This document shows positions 1 to 8,376 of a DNA stretch of 64,000 bases, in pieces. The translations under genes and the position numbers were made by a program. This DNA is from an uncultured Prevotella sp. (GTDB taxonomy: Bacteria; Bacteroidota; Bacteroidia; Bacteroidales; Bacteroidaceae). The stretch is from assembly GCA_944319815.1 (NCBI GenBank), contig CALUEX010000005.1, positions 42,504-106,503 of the forward strand, in the 5' to 3' direction. Below the pieces are notes generated by a model. It was not told the origin of the DNA. It searched no databases and saw only the letters and a list, made by a program, of their open reading frames with translations. Position 1 is the stretch's first letter. Each line of letters opens with the position of its first letter.

Positions 1-1906
1 CAGGAGCGTCATCCTCAACCTGTGCATCATCAGGCAGGTTAGCCCAAGCCGGGTCAATGGTTAGCTGCTTGTACTCGCCACCACGGTCAACTGCTGCATA
101 GTTCTTGTCGACAACGTCCTGACCCTTCTTTCCGTATGACTTAACGATAAACTTCTTCATCTGCTCGATGGCGAGGTCGATTGGAATAACGCCAGTGATG
201 CGGAAGAATGCGCTCTGGAGAATGGTGTTTGTACGGTTACCAAGACCTATTTCCTGTGCTATTTTGGTAGCGTTGATGTAATAAACGGTGATATTGTTCT
301 GGGCGAAGTAACGCTTAACCTTGTTCGGAATGAAGTTAACAAGCTCCTCACCGTCGAAGATTGTATTAAGCAGGAACGTACCGTTCTTCTGCAAACCGCG
401 CGTAACATCGTACATATGCAGGTAAGCCTGAACGTGGCAAGCCACGAAGTTAGGCGTGTTTACCAAATATGTGCTACGGATGGGAGTATCACCGAAACGA
501 AGGTGAGAACAAGTGAAACCACCAGACTTCTTAGAGTCATAAGAGAAGTATGCCTGGCAGTGCTTATCGGTGTTGTCACCGATGATTTTAACGGAGTTCT
601 TGTTTGCACCTACGGTACCGTCGGCACCAAGTCCGTAGAACTTAGCCTCGAACATACCTTCGCCTCCGAGAGCCATCTCCTCAACCTGGGGCAGAGACGT
701 AAACGTAACATCGTCAACAATGCCGAGTGTAAAGTGGTTCTTCGGCTCATTGAGCTTCAGGTTATTGAATACAGAAATGATTTGAGCCGGCGTAGTGTCG
801 TTTGAGCCGAGACCGTAGCGTCCACCAACGATGAGAGGCTTGTTCTCAACATCATAGTACGCACTCTTTACGTCGAGATACAGAGGTTCGCCTTCTGCTC
901 CCGGCTCCTTTGTCCTGTCAAGAACGGCTATGCGCTTAACCGTTGCAGGAACAGAAGCGAGCAAGTGCTTTACAGAGAACGGACGATAGAGGTGAACCGA
1001 AATCATGCCGACCTTCTCGCCGTTCTTGTTCAAGTAGTCAATAGCCTCGCGTGCAGCCTCGGTAGCCGAGCCCATGAGGATTATCATCCTGTCGGCATCC
1101 TGCGCTCCATAGTAAGAGAACAGATGATACTCACGGCCAGTGATTTTGCTGATTTCGCCGAGATAATGCTCAACAACCTCAGGTACCTTGTCGTAGTATT
1201 CATTGCAAGCCTCACGATGAGTGAAGAATGTCTCAGGGTTCTCTGCCGTACCACGTGTCACCGGACGCTCCGGAGTAAGGGCACGGTCGCGGAAACGCTT
1301 AACGTCGTCCATATCAACAAGAGGCCTGATGTCCTCCTCGTCGAGGAGTTCAATCTTGTGGTACTCATGCGAAGTACGGAAGCCGTCAAAGAAGTTAAGG
1401 AACGGCACACAAGTCTTAAGCGAAGCAAGGTGGGCAACAGCCGTAAGGTCCATCACCTCCTGTACAGAACCTTCGCAGAACATTGCGAAACCCGTCTGGC
1501 GGCAAGCCATGACATCCTGGTGGTCACCGAAGATACAGAGAGAGTGCGATGCCAATGTACGTGCCGAAACGTCAAATACGCAAGGCAGCAACTCACCTGC
1601 AATCTTGTACATATTAGGTATCATGAGGAGCAATCCCTGTGAGGCCGTGAACGTAGTCGTCAGTGCGCCAGCCTGGAGCGAACCGTGAACGGCTCCGGCA
1701 GCACCACCCTCTGATTGCATTTCTTGAACGGATACAGTCTGTCCGAAAAGGTTTTTACGTCCTTTCGCGGCCCACTCGTCTACATGCTCCGCCATTGGTG
1801 ATGACGGCGTGATAGGATAAATGGCCGCAACCTCGCTGAACATATAACTTATGTGCGCGGCTGCTTCATTTCCATCACAAGTGATAAACTTCTTTTCTTT
1901 AGCCAT
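1..1906 (-). CDS. nifJ: Pyruvate:ferredoxin (flavodoxin) oxidoreductase, N-terminal part
   Basis: This gene runs off the left edge; about 635 N-terminal residues of a normally ~1,180-residue enzyme are present. The start ATG is at 1906 and the protein begins MAKEKKFITCDGNEAA. The N-terminal domain I signature is clear: YPITPSSPMAEHVDEWAA, then VQEMQSEGGAAGAVHG and TFTASQGLLLMIPNMYKIAGE. Domain II follows, and the gamma-type domain with AKFYGLGADGTVGANK is visible near the window edge. The family oxidises pyruvate with CoA to acetyl-CoA, CO2 and reduced ferredoxin in anaerobes, using TPP and FeS clusters. The FeS and TPP regions lie outside the window. The upstream AAA ATPase ends only 30 bases before the start, so read-through from it is possible; no clear promoter was seen in the gap. 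Confidence 0.96.
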   Translation of the reverse strand, partial: MAKEKKFITCDGNEAAAHISYMFSEVAAIYPITPSSPMAEHVDEWAAKGRKNLFGQTVSVQEMQSEGGAAGAVHGSLQAGALTTTFTASQGLLLMIPNMYKIAGELLPCVFDVSARTLASHSLCIFGDHQDVMACRQTGFAMFCEGSVQEVMDLTAVAHLASLKTCVPFLNFFDGFRTSHEYHKIELLDEEDIRPLVDMDDVKRFRDRALTPERPVTRGTAENPETFFTHREACNEYYDKVPEVVEHYLGEISKITGREYHLFSYYGAQDADRMIILMGSATEAAREAIDYLNKNGEKVGMISVHLYRPFSVKHLLASVPATVKRIAVLDRTKEPGAEGEPLYLDVKSAYYDVENKPLIVGGRYGLGSNDTTPAQIISVFNNLKLNEPKNHFTLGIVDDVTFTSLPQVEEMALGGEGMFEAKFYGLGADGTVGANKNSVKIIGDNTDKHCQAYFSYDSKKSGGFTCSHLRFGDTPIRSTYLVNTPNFVACHVQAYLHMYDVTRGLQKNGTFLLNTIFDGEELVNFIPNKVKRYFAQNNITVYYINATKIAQEIGLGNRTNTILQSAFFRITGVIPIDLAIEQMKKFIVKSYGKKGQDVVDKNYAAVDRGGEYKQLTIDPAWANLPDDAQVEDDAP

Positions 1907-1936
1907 TTCAATAAAATGTTAATGTTAATGTATATA

Positions 1937-3124
1937 TTAATATAAAAATCCCAAAAGCCATAAAGGTATCTGGTTATCCTTACCTATTTCGGTATTATAC
2001 CGTGCATATATCGTATCCGGACTCATGCGTATCTTCCCGTTCAGCGCCGCGTCACACACCCTGAATTTCCGGCTGCCGTCAATAATATAATAGCTGTCCT
2101 TGTTGCCTTGGTTTACCGTATGGTCTTTCCACATCGAGTTAACGAAGAATGTCTCCATGACATCCTGGCGTTCGGTCCTTATGGGATATATTGCATACAT
2201 AAGGTTCGGGTTGTGCATCATAATCTTGCTCGGCTTCTTCGGGAACTCTTGGCCTACAGGGTATATAACATTTATCAACCGTGCTTCGGCCAAGTATTTT
2301 ATGTAATTCATGACCGTAGCCCTACTTGTCTTTATGTCATTTGCGAGCTGGCTCACATTTGGAGCCTTCGGCCCGTCAAGCGCAAGAAGGTAAAACAGTT
2401 TTTTTATCTTGGTCAGGTATTTCAGTTCGATTTGCTTAATCAACAGGATGTCCACCTCGGTCATCATGTTCATGGTTTTCAACAGGTTTTCCGAGAAATT
2501 CCGGTTCTCGAGGAAAAACGGATAAAACCCATGGTGCAAATATAACGGAAAATATTTATTCGGCGAAATTTTCGGCAGTATTTGTCGTGTTATATGCTCG
2601 TGTCCGTGCAGTATTTCATCAAGCGAATATGCGCGGAAATCCGTCTTGCAGGTAAGATTGAGAAACTCCCTGAAAGAGAACCCGCGCAAGTTGTAACTTT
2701 CCACTATACCGCTCAGCTCGGGGTTGTCTTCCTTTAAGCGCATTACGCTGCTGCCCGTAAATACAATCTTCAGCTCAGGATACAAGTCGTAGCACTTGCG
2801 CAGTTCCTTACTCCAGTTGGGTTCCTTGAACACTTGGTCAATAAGCAACACCTTGCCCCCGTTTTTGCAAAACTCCCCGGCAAAGTCGGCTATGCCACGT
2901 CCCTGGAAATAAAAGTTGTTCATGTTGACGTAAAGGCATCGGCGGTCGGTTGAGTCGAAGTGCTCCTTTGCATACTGTAAAAGAAACGTAGTCTTCCCCA
3001 CCCCACGAGTCCCCTTGATGCCAATCATCCTATTATCCCAGTTGATTTCGTCCATCAACATGCGACGCACGGGTGCATTGGTATGCTCCACCAAGTATGT
3101 GTGGGTACGAAAGAAGGCTTCCAT
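1937..3124 (-). CDS. AAA-family ATPase (AAA_14-like) with C-terminal winged-helix/DUF4143-like region
   Basis: A 395-residue cytoplasmic ATPase of a family common in Bacteroidota. The Walker A loop is GTRGVGKTT at residues 38-46. The Walker B region is KVLLIDQ at about 91-97, and the sensor-like VFTGSS follows. A region around residues 250-300 (NVSQLANDIKTSRATVMNYI) looks like a winged helix, as in the DUF4143 tail of these proteins. The start at 3124 is preferred over an in-frame ATG at 3223 because a full promoter lies at 3149-3179, between the two. Oddity: relatives usually have Asp-Glu in Walker B and here the pair is Asp-Gln (GAC CAA), which could slow ATP hydrolysis. The role of this family is unknown; some members sit in toxin-antitoxin or mobile contexts, but nothing of that kind is visible here. 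Confidence 0.85.
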   Translation of the reverse strand: MEAFFRTHTYLVEHTNAPVRRMLMDEINWDNRMIGIKGTRGVGKTTFLLQYAKEHFDSTDRRCLYVNMNNFYFQGRGIADFAGEFCKNGGKVLLIDQVFKEPNWSKELRKCYDLYPELKIVFTGSSVMRLKEDNPELSGIVESYNLRGFSFREFLNLTCKTDFRAYSLDEILHGHEHITRQILPKISPNKYFPLYLHHGFYPFFLENRNFSENLLKTMNMMTEVDILLIKQIELKYLTKIKKLFYLLALDGPKAPNVSQLANDIKTSRATVMNYIKYLAEARLINVIYPVGQEFPKKPSKIMMHNPNLMYAIYPIRTERQDVMETFFVNSMWKDHTVNQGNKDSYYIIDGSRKFRVCDAALNGKIRMSPDTIYARYNTEIGKDNQIPLWLLGFLY

Positions 3125-3148
3125 TCTTTTTATATTAGTTTTCAGATG

Positions 3149-3179
3149 CAAAGATAATATTTTATTCTTTATTTGCAAA
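3149..3179 (-). promoter_or_regulatory. Bacteroides-type promoter for the AAA ATPase
   Basis: On the minus strand, TTTG is followed after exactly 19 bases by TATCTTTG, matching the Bacteroidota sigma-factor consensus. The predicted transcript has a leader of about 20 bases to the ATG at 3124, which decides the start codon. Confidence 0.8.
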
Positions 3180-3308
3180 CTGCGCATTGCAAAAAAACGT
3201 GTATTTATATCATTTTTCATCATTAGTCAAACTCGCTTTGCCATAATCCGCTCGATGGAGGCTTAAACATGACAAACTGGAATAAAGAGCCGTTAGCCCA
3301 TCTTTTAT

Positions 3309-3339
3309 TTTGTATTTAACAGGACATATACTATCTTTG
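3309..3339 (+). promoter_or_regulatory. Bacteroides-type promoter for the ATP-grasp-like gene
   Basis: TTTG (3309-3312) and TATCTTTG (3332-3339) are separated by 19 bases. The leader to the GTG start at 3375 is about 30 bases. It is divergent from the ATPase promoter about 130 bases away. Confidence 0.8.
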
Positions 3340-3374
3340 CAGTCATAAATTAATGTTTTAACGTTACGACTGAA

Positions 3375-4451
3375 GTGAAATTGCACATTTTTAATGCCGA
3401 GCACGACATGGCATTGGCTTACAACGTGGCTCATTTCACGCTGCCACACGCAATACAGGAATTCAAGACGAACCTGGGATTTTTACCTGCATTGTGGGCT
3501 GACGACGGCGACTTTGTACTTGTTGACGATGTGTTGTTCGCCCTGAAAGCGCTGGCCCAGCTACACGTCAGGCACGCCGACGTATTATTCGTGACAACCT
3601 CCGACTTGAAAAACTTTGTATTCTCGGATATTGAACCCTGGGGCTGGGACAAGGCTATATGCAGCTTGCTTGCCAATGCCGGGGTCAGCCAGGATATAAT
3701 GCCCACTAATGAATACGTGGAAAAGCTGCGCCACTTGTCAGACAGGAGGCGCACCACCGGCATAACCGCCCGCCTGCGCGACGGTATCGAAAACATCACC
3801 TGCGGTGAAAGCAAGTGCTGCAACTCGCTCGACGAGGTTCACGAAGAAATGCGCAAGCATGGCAACATTGTCGTAAAAGCGCCTTGGAGCAGCAGCGGGC
3901 GCGGAGTGCGTTACATCAACACAGGCATGGGCGAATCCACGGCAAGGTGGATAGCCAAGACCATTGAACGGCAAGGCGGCGTAATGGTAGAGCCGCACTA
4001 CAGGAAAGTGTGCGACTTCGCCATGGAGTTTTATATCGACAACGGGGTGGCCGACTACCGCGGGATGTCCCTGTTCATGACTAACGGGAGCAGCTACTCC
4101 GGCAACGTCGTAGCAACCGAGGACGAAAAGATGCGCATGGTCAGCCGGTACATACGCCCCCAGTTGCTGCACGAGGTGAAAGTGCGCATCATGCAGTACC
4201 TGGCCGACAGTGACTACAATGGTTACAAAGGGGCTCTCGGCATAGACATGATGGCCGTGACAAACGAAAGCGAGGACGGCTTCCTGCTTGACCCATGCGT
4301 TGAACTTAACCTGCGCCGCACCATGGGGCACGTTGCCAACGCCCTTAAACCTACGGACGCCGAGCCAGCACGACTGATGAGAATAGTGCACGACGTGAAC
4401 TACAAACTGAAATTCGAGGCGATGGAGAACTGCTTTGTCAAGGTGTACTGA
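3375..4451 (+). CDS. ATP-grasp-like protein of unknown function
   Basis: A 358-residue cytoplasmic protein starting at GTG (MKLHIFNAEHDMALAYN). The central segment NIVVKAPWSSSGRGVRYI resembles the glycine-rich nucleotide-binding loop of ATP-grasp enzymes. The C-terminal part GALGIDMMAV followed by PCVELNLRRTMGHVA resembles their metal-binding Asp/Glu/Asn core. I recognise it as a conserved Bacteroidota protein but not with a known substrate. ATP-grasp enzymes usually ligate a carboxylate to an amine or thiol through an acyl phosphate, so a ligase activity is an inference only. No partner enzyme is adjacent; the next gene, a GH43 glycosidase, starts 58 bases downstream and may share the transcript. 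Confidence 0.75.
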   Translation: MKLHIFNAEHDMALAYNVAHFTLPHAIQEFKTNLGFLPALWADDGDFVLVDDVLFALKALAQLHVRHADVLFVTTSDLKNFVFSDIEPWGWDKAICSLLANAGVSQDIMPTNEYVEKLRHLSDRRRTTGITARLRDGIENITCGESKCCNSLDEVHEEMRKHGNIVVKAPWSSSGRGVRYINTGMGESTARWIAKTIERQGGVMVEPHYRKVCDFAMEFYIDNGVADYRGMSLFMTNGSSYSGNVVATEDEKMRMVSRYIRPQLLHEVKVRIMQYLADSDYNGYKGALGIDMMAVTNESEDGFLLDPCVELNLRRTMGHVANALKPTDAEPARLMRIVHDVNYKLKFEAMENCFVKVY

Positions 4452-4509
4452 CCCATGCCGCGCCTTGGCAATACACCAAGCAAACTACAACTTACCAAAA
4501 CATATCAGT

Positions 4510-6156
4510 ATGAAAAAACAAGTATTATTAGCACTGGCGTTCGCCCCTATGCTGGCGAGCGCACAGTACAAGTCGGAAGTGTGGTGCCCGGACAACGGGG
4601 ATGGCACATACACGAACCCGGTAATCAACGCCGACTACAGCGACCCCGACGCTTGCGCCGTAGGCGGAGACTACTACATGACGGCAAGTTCGTTCAACTG
4701 CATCCCTGGCCTGCCGATACTACACTCGAAAGACTTGGTAAACTGGGAGATTATCGGCCACGCCCTGAAGGTGCAATACCCGCGCGAGGAATTTGACAAG
4801 CCGTCGCACGGCAACGGCGTATGGGCGCCTTCCATACGCTACCACAACGGAGAGTATTACATCTACTGGGGCGACCCTGACCACGGAGTCATGATGGTCA
4901 AGACTAAAGACCCCGCCGGAACATGGTCTGACCCCGTTTGCGTCATCCCGGGCAAGGGCATGATTGACACGACCCCGCTCTGGGACGACGACGGGCGGTG
5001 CTACCTCACATACGCATTTGCCAACAGCCGTTCGCGCTTTGCATCCATCATCGTCGTAAGGGAACTTTCTGCCGACGGCACAAGGGCCATAGGAGAGCCC
5101 GTCATCGTGTTCGACGGCAACGGCACGGAATGCCGCACAAGCGAAGGGCCGAAGTTCTACAAGCGCGACGGATGGTACTGGATAATGTTCCCGGCTGGCG
5201 GAGTGCCCACGGGCTTCCAGGTTGCCATGCGCTCGAAGAACGTCTACGGACCGTATGAGCACAAGATTGTGCTGGCACAAGGCGGCACTAACGTGAACGG
5301 CCCGCACCAAGGTGCATGGATACATACCGAGCAGGGTGAAGACTGGTTCCTGCATTTCCAGGACAAGGGGTGCTACGGGCGCGTGGTACACCTTCAGCCC
5401 GTGACCTGGCGTGACAACTGGCCCGTGATGGGCAACGACCCTGACGGCGACCTCTGCGGAGAGCCCGTGACCACCTTCCGCAAGCCCAAGACGGCTGCGC
5501 CGTGGCCTATACAGAACCCGCAGGAGAGCGACGAGTTCAACTCGCCCGTGCTCGGCAAGCAATGGCAGTGGCACGCCAACTATTCACAGACGTTCGGTAT
5601 GCCGACGGCCTTCGGCACTTTCAGGCTTTATACGCACAAGATGGACAGTTCGGCCGTCAACCTGTGGAGCGTCCCCAACCTGCTGTTGCAAAAAACACCT
5701 GCCGACGACTTCACGGCTACGGCAAAGGTGCGCGTCTCGGCAAAGGACCAAAACCAGTATGGCGGCATAGTCATGATGGGACTCGACTATTCCGCCCTCA
5801 TAGTAAAGCGCGTCGGCGACGAGTTCCTCCTGCAACGCGCCACTTGCCTAAAGGCTGACAAGGGGAAGCCCGAAACCGTTGAAACAATCGCGACGCTCAA
5901 GCCCACGAGCGTTGACAAGATTGACTACCAGCCCGCCATACACGAGGACATATACCTCAGGATGAAGGTCAGCGGCGGCCGGTGCAATTTCTATTACAGC
6001 CTTGACGGCAAGCGTTACACCAAAGCCGGGGATGAGTTCACCATGCGCGAAGGCAAGTGGATTGGCGCGAAAATAGGCCTTGTTGCCGCCGAACCGGCAG
6101 GAAAGGCCAACCGCGGATGCCTTGACGCCGACTGGTTCAGGGTGACGAAAAAGTGA
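4510..6156 (+). CDS. Secreted glycoside hydrolase family 43 (beta-xylosidase/arabinofuranosidase type)
   Basis: A 548-residue exported glycosidase. The start at 4510 gives a clean signal peptide (MKKQVLLALAFAPMLASA, then QYKSE), so the longer upstream reading is rejected. The N-terminal five-bladed propeller shows the three GH43 carboxylates: base Asp45 in YSDPDA, modulator Asp153 in MIDTTPLWDDDG, and acid Glu212 in TSEGPKFYKRDGWYW. The opening YTNPVINADYSDPD and PGLPILHSKDLVNW are close to XynB-type xylosidases. Residues ~330-548 form the usual C-terminal beta-sandwich. It probably acts in the periplasm or at the surface on xylan or arabinoxylan fragments. No SusC/SusD pair or other glycosidase is adjacent, so it is not part of a recognisable polysaccharide utilisation locus here. 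A hairpin terminator lies at 6382-6414. Confidence 0.92.
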   Translation: MKKQVLLALAFAPMLASAQYKSEVWCPDNGDGTYTNPVINADYSDPDACAVGGDYYMTASSFNCIPGLPILHSKDLVNWEIIGHALKVQYPREEFDKPSHGNGVWAPSIRYHNGEYYIYWGDPDHGVMMVKTKDPAGTWSDPVCVIPGKGMIDTTPLWDDDGRCYLTYAFANSRSRFASIIVVRELSADGTRAIGEPVIVFDGNGTECRTSEGPKFYKRDGWYWIMFPAGGVPTGFQVAMRSKNVYGPYEHKIVLAQGGTNVNGPHQGAWIHTEQGEDWFLHFQDKGCYGRVVHLQPVTWRDNWPVMGNDPDGDLCGEPVTTFRKPKTAAPWPIQNPQESDEFNSPVLGKQWQWHANYSQTFGMPTAFGTFRLYTHKMDSSAVNLWSVPNLLLQKTPADDFTATAKVRVSAKDQNQYGGIVMMGLDYSALIVKRVGDEFLLQRATCLKADKGKPETVETIATLKPTSVDKIDYQPAIHEDIYLRMKVSGGRCNFYYSLDGKRYTKAGDEFTMREGKWIGAKIGLVAAEPAGKANRGCLDADWFRVTKK

Positions 6157-6170
6157 AGAACGAAAAGTTA

Positions 6171-6367
6171 AACCCAAATCGGTCATTAGAGCTTAGACGG
6201 ATTATGTACTTATGCCAGACGGTTTTTATTCCGTTTTGTCGAAGGCGTAGCGGGCTACGTCGAGACGGAACGGAAGAAAAGACGGCGGCAGAAGGACATA
6301 AGACGGCAAGAAGCAATAATATAACTATAGAATTTAAGACATTGCGGTCTAATGACCGATTTGGGTT
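6171..6367. repeat. MITE-like element with 20-bp perfect terminal inverted repeats
   Basis: The ends AACCCAAATCGGTCATTAGA (6171-6190) and its exact reverse complement (6348-6367) bound a 197-bp non-coding segment. Inside is a smaller palindromic core, GCGTAGCGGGCTACG, and several GACGG repeats. No open reading frame or clear target duplication was found. It lies directly after the GH43 stop codon. The shape suggests a small non-autonomous mobile element. Confidence 0.7.
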
Positions 6368-6381
6368 AAAAGTGAAAAATC

Positions 6382-6414
6382 AAATAGCCTTGCACGCAAA
6401 CAGCAAGGCTATTT
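6382..6414. terminator. Hairpin terminator after GH43
   Basis: A perfect 12-bp stem (AAATAGCCTTGC with its complement at 6403-6414) encloses a 9-base loop and is followed by TTCTT on the plus strand. It sits between convergent GH43 and comEC transcripts and could serve both. Confidence 0.7.
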
Positions 6415-6440
6415 TCTTACCCACCCCTTTAACCTAAACG

Positions 6441-6479
6441 CAATATGTGCCCTTTTGCCAGGCAAAAGGGCACATATTG
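6441..6479. repeat. REP-like palindrome, copy 1
   Basis: A 39-base near-perfect palindrome: CAATATGTGCCCTTTTGCC, one A, then the exact complement. It belongs to the dispersed family also seen near 14.2, 30.2, 36.9, 41.7, 48.8, 53.3, 61.8 and 63.8 kb. Confidence 0.85.
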
Positions 6480-6537
6480 TGTCATAAAACACGGCATATC
6501 ATGACGCAAAAGGCCACGTTTCAGCAGCTGCGCGGCA

Positions 6538-8055
6538 TCACATCCTGTTCCATCTCATTTTCCGTGCATAGAAAGAAAGAGCGTAAACGGAGAATATAAC
6601 GACATAGACCAAAGCCAGCTGTAACAGGTTTAGCTCAATGCCCTCAATGCCCGCACCAGGCAGCGAAGCCATGAACGACACAACGGTGTTCATCAACGAC
6701 ACGACGGCATACAGCAACTTGACCAACGACAGCTGGAGCCACGCCCACCAACCCGACAGGACTACAAACACCGCACCGTAAAGGATAACGGTGGACGCAG
6801 GTATGACGATAAAGTTGGTCAAAAGGAAATAACACGAGAACCTGCCGAAATAAAAAGCCACCAAGGGGGCTGCGCCTAACTGGGCAGCCACGGACACTGC
6901 CGACATCTGCCAGAGCCACCTGACCGGGGCGACGTCTCTCGCAGCCTGGGGTAACAGGAGATAGAGCGGGCGATAGAATATAACGATGCACATCACGGAC
7001 ATGAACGACAGCTGGAAACCTACGTCGTAAAAGTTTAACGGATTGGCCACAAGCAAGGCCAGCGCAGCCAAGGCCAGCGTGTTGAGCGACATGGAATTAC
7101 GGTTGAGCAGTGTCACGACGGAATATACGGTGAGCATCACGGCCGAGCGCACGGCTGATACGGGTAAGCCCACTATGAAGACATACACCCATACGGCACT
7201 GACTATCAACGACTGGGCCACCACCGAATGCCTGCGCCGGAAAAACAAAAGCAGCAGCATGGCATAGATTATGCTTAGGTGAAGGCCTGACAGCGACAAG
7301 ACGTGCAACGCCCCGGAAACTGAATAGTCGTCATTGAGTTCATCCGGTATGTCAACGCGCTCGCCGAGGGTCATGGCTGCAAGGATGGCATACTCTTGGC
7401 CGCCCGTCCCCAAGTCCTCAAACTTTTCAAGCAAGCCGTCACGAAACCGCAAAGCCGCTATTTTAGTCCGCTCGAGATATGTCAGGCCATCCATACTTAC
7501 GGATGCACCATGCCAATCGTCAATATAAAGGAACGTGGTGGCGGCTATTCCGTGATAAAGCAGGTAACGCCTGTAATCAAAGTCAGAAGTGCCGTAATTC
7601 GCCGGTTTTTCCAAGACCGATACAGCCCTGATGCCGTCGCCAGGACGTAGCTTAGCACTCCTTTCGTCGCGGAAAAAAGCGGCACGCACCTTGAAAGGCC
7701 GTCCGCAGTCGGTCACAATGATGTCGCAGCGCACCGTCTTCCCCGTTTCTGCCGGCTGGCTGACCACAACGGCCGAATAACCGACACGCCCTTCGGGTAG
7801 CGTCATGTTAACCTTGTCAAGGCTATAGACCGTGACGCAGCCACCCAACATGAAAAAAGCGAGGAACAGCATGGCCGTCTGCCAAAAACAATACTTCCTG
7901 ACAACAAAAGCAAACAGCGACACCACGACAAGCCCCACGAACCAAACACTGACAGAAAGCGCACCATACAGTTGCTCGCCAACGACGATACCGGCAACAA
8001 GAAACACTGCCAAGCGCAGCATAGGATAAAGCTGGACACGTCCGTTTGGTTTCAT
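6538..8055 (-). CDS. comEC: ComEC/Rec2-family membrane channel protein
   Basis: A 505-residue polytopic membrane protein. The N-terminus has membrane segments and a DUF4131-type soluble segment (GYSAVVVSQPAETG... RPGDGIRAV). The competence domain follows: GGQEYAILAAMTLGERVDIPDELNDDY, then SGALHVLSLSGLHLSIIYAML and VSAVRSAVMLTVY, which are the family's hallmark. ComEC forms the inner-membrane channel that takes up single-stranded DNA during transformation. The protein ends after the membrane domain and has no C-terminal metallo-beta-lactamase domain, as in many Bacteroidota. It is short for the family. It is last in a minus-strand cluster with lspA. Whether the organism is transformable cannot be told from this gene alone. 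Confidence 0.9.
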   Translation of the reverse strand: MKPNGRVQLYPMLRLAVFLVAGIVVGEQLYGALSVSVWFVGLVVVSLFAFVVRKYCFWQTAMLFLAFFMLGGCVTVYSLDKVNMTLPEGRVGYSAVVVSQPAETGKTVRCDIIVTDCGRPFKVRAAFFRDERSAKLRPGDGIRAVSVLEKPANYGTSDFDYRRYLLYHGIAATTFLYIDDWHGASVSMDGLTYLERTKIAALRFRDGLLEKFEDLGTGGQEYAILAAMTLGERVDIPDELNDDYSVSGALHVLSLSGLHLSIIYAMLLLLFFRRRHSVVAQSLIVSAVWVYVFIVGLPVSAVRSAVMLTVYSVVTLLNRNSMSLNTLALAALALLVANPLNFYDVGFQLSFMSVMCIVIFYRPLYLLLPQAARDVAPVRWLWQMSAVSVAAQLGAAPLVAFYFGRFSCYFLLTNFIVIPASTVILYGAVFVVLSGWWAWLQLSLVKLLYAVVSLMNTVVSFMASLPGAGIEGIELNLLQLALVYVVIFSVYALSFYARKMRWNRM

Positions 8056-8175
8056 GGCAAAAACATTTAGTTTTTCTCGATGTCATGCAATGCCTGAAAA
8101 AAAGGCTGCACGACAGCGGAATATAAAGGTGGGCTATATGGCCACACGCATAAACGATATGGGGGAAATACAGTC

Positions 8176-8376
8176 TCAGCCGTCAATAATCACAAGCCTG
8201 CCGCCTTCGTCACGCCCAAGCCTCAACGTTCCTCCGCGCCACTCGGTAAAAGGCAACTCGCCTGTGAACGTGTAATAAGCCGTCACAACCCCCTCGGCAT
8301 CAAGCTCCACGGCACATTGTGACAACTCCCGGCCGTCAACGACCACCCTGTTGGCTGCTATGCGCTTCACTGTCAT
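8176..8376 (-). CDS. Small conserved protein (66 aa), function unknown
   Basis: A short beta-rich protein (MTVKRIAANRVVVDGRELS ... FTGELPFTEWRGGTLRL). Its ATG overlaps the stop of the DUF4296 gene (ATGA), so the two are translationally coupled. Similar small proteins with a TGE-P-TEW-GGT motif occur in related genomes, which supports it being real. It has no signal peptide or membrane segment. Function unknown. Confidence 0.7.
   Translation of the reverse strand: MTVKRIAANRVVVDGRELSQCAVELDAEGVVTAYYTFTGELPFTEWRGGTLRLGRDEGGRLVIIDG

Noticed and set aside
4435-4509. Upstream extension of the GH43 gene
   Set aside because: It overlaps the previous gene and would bury the signal peptide.
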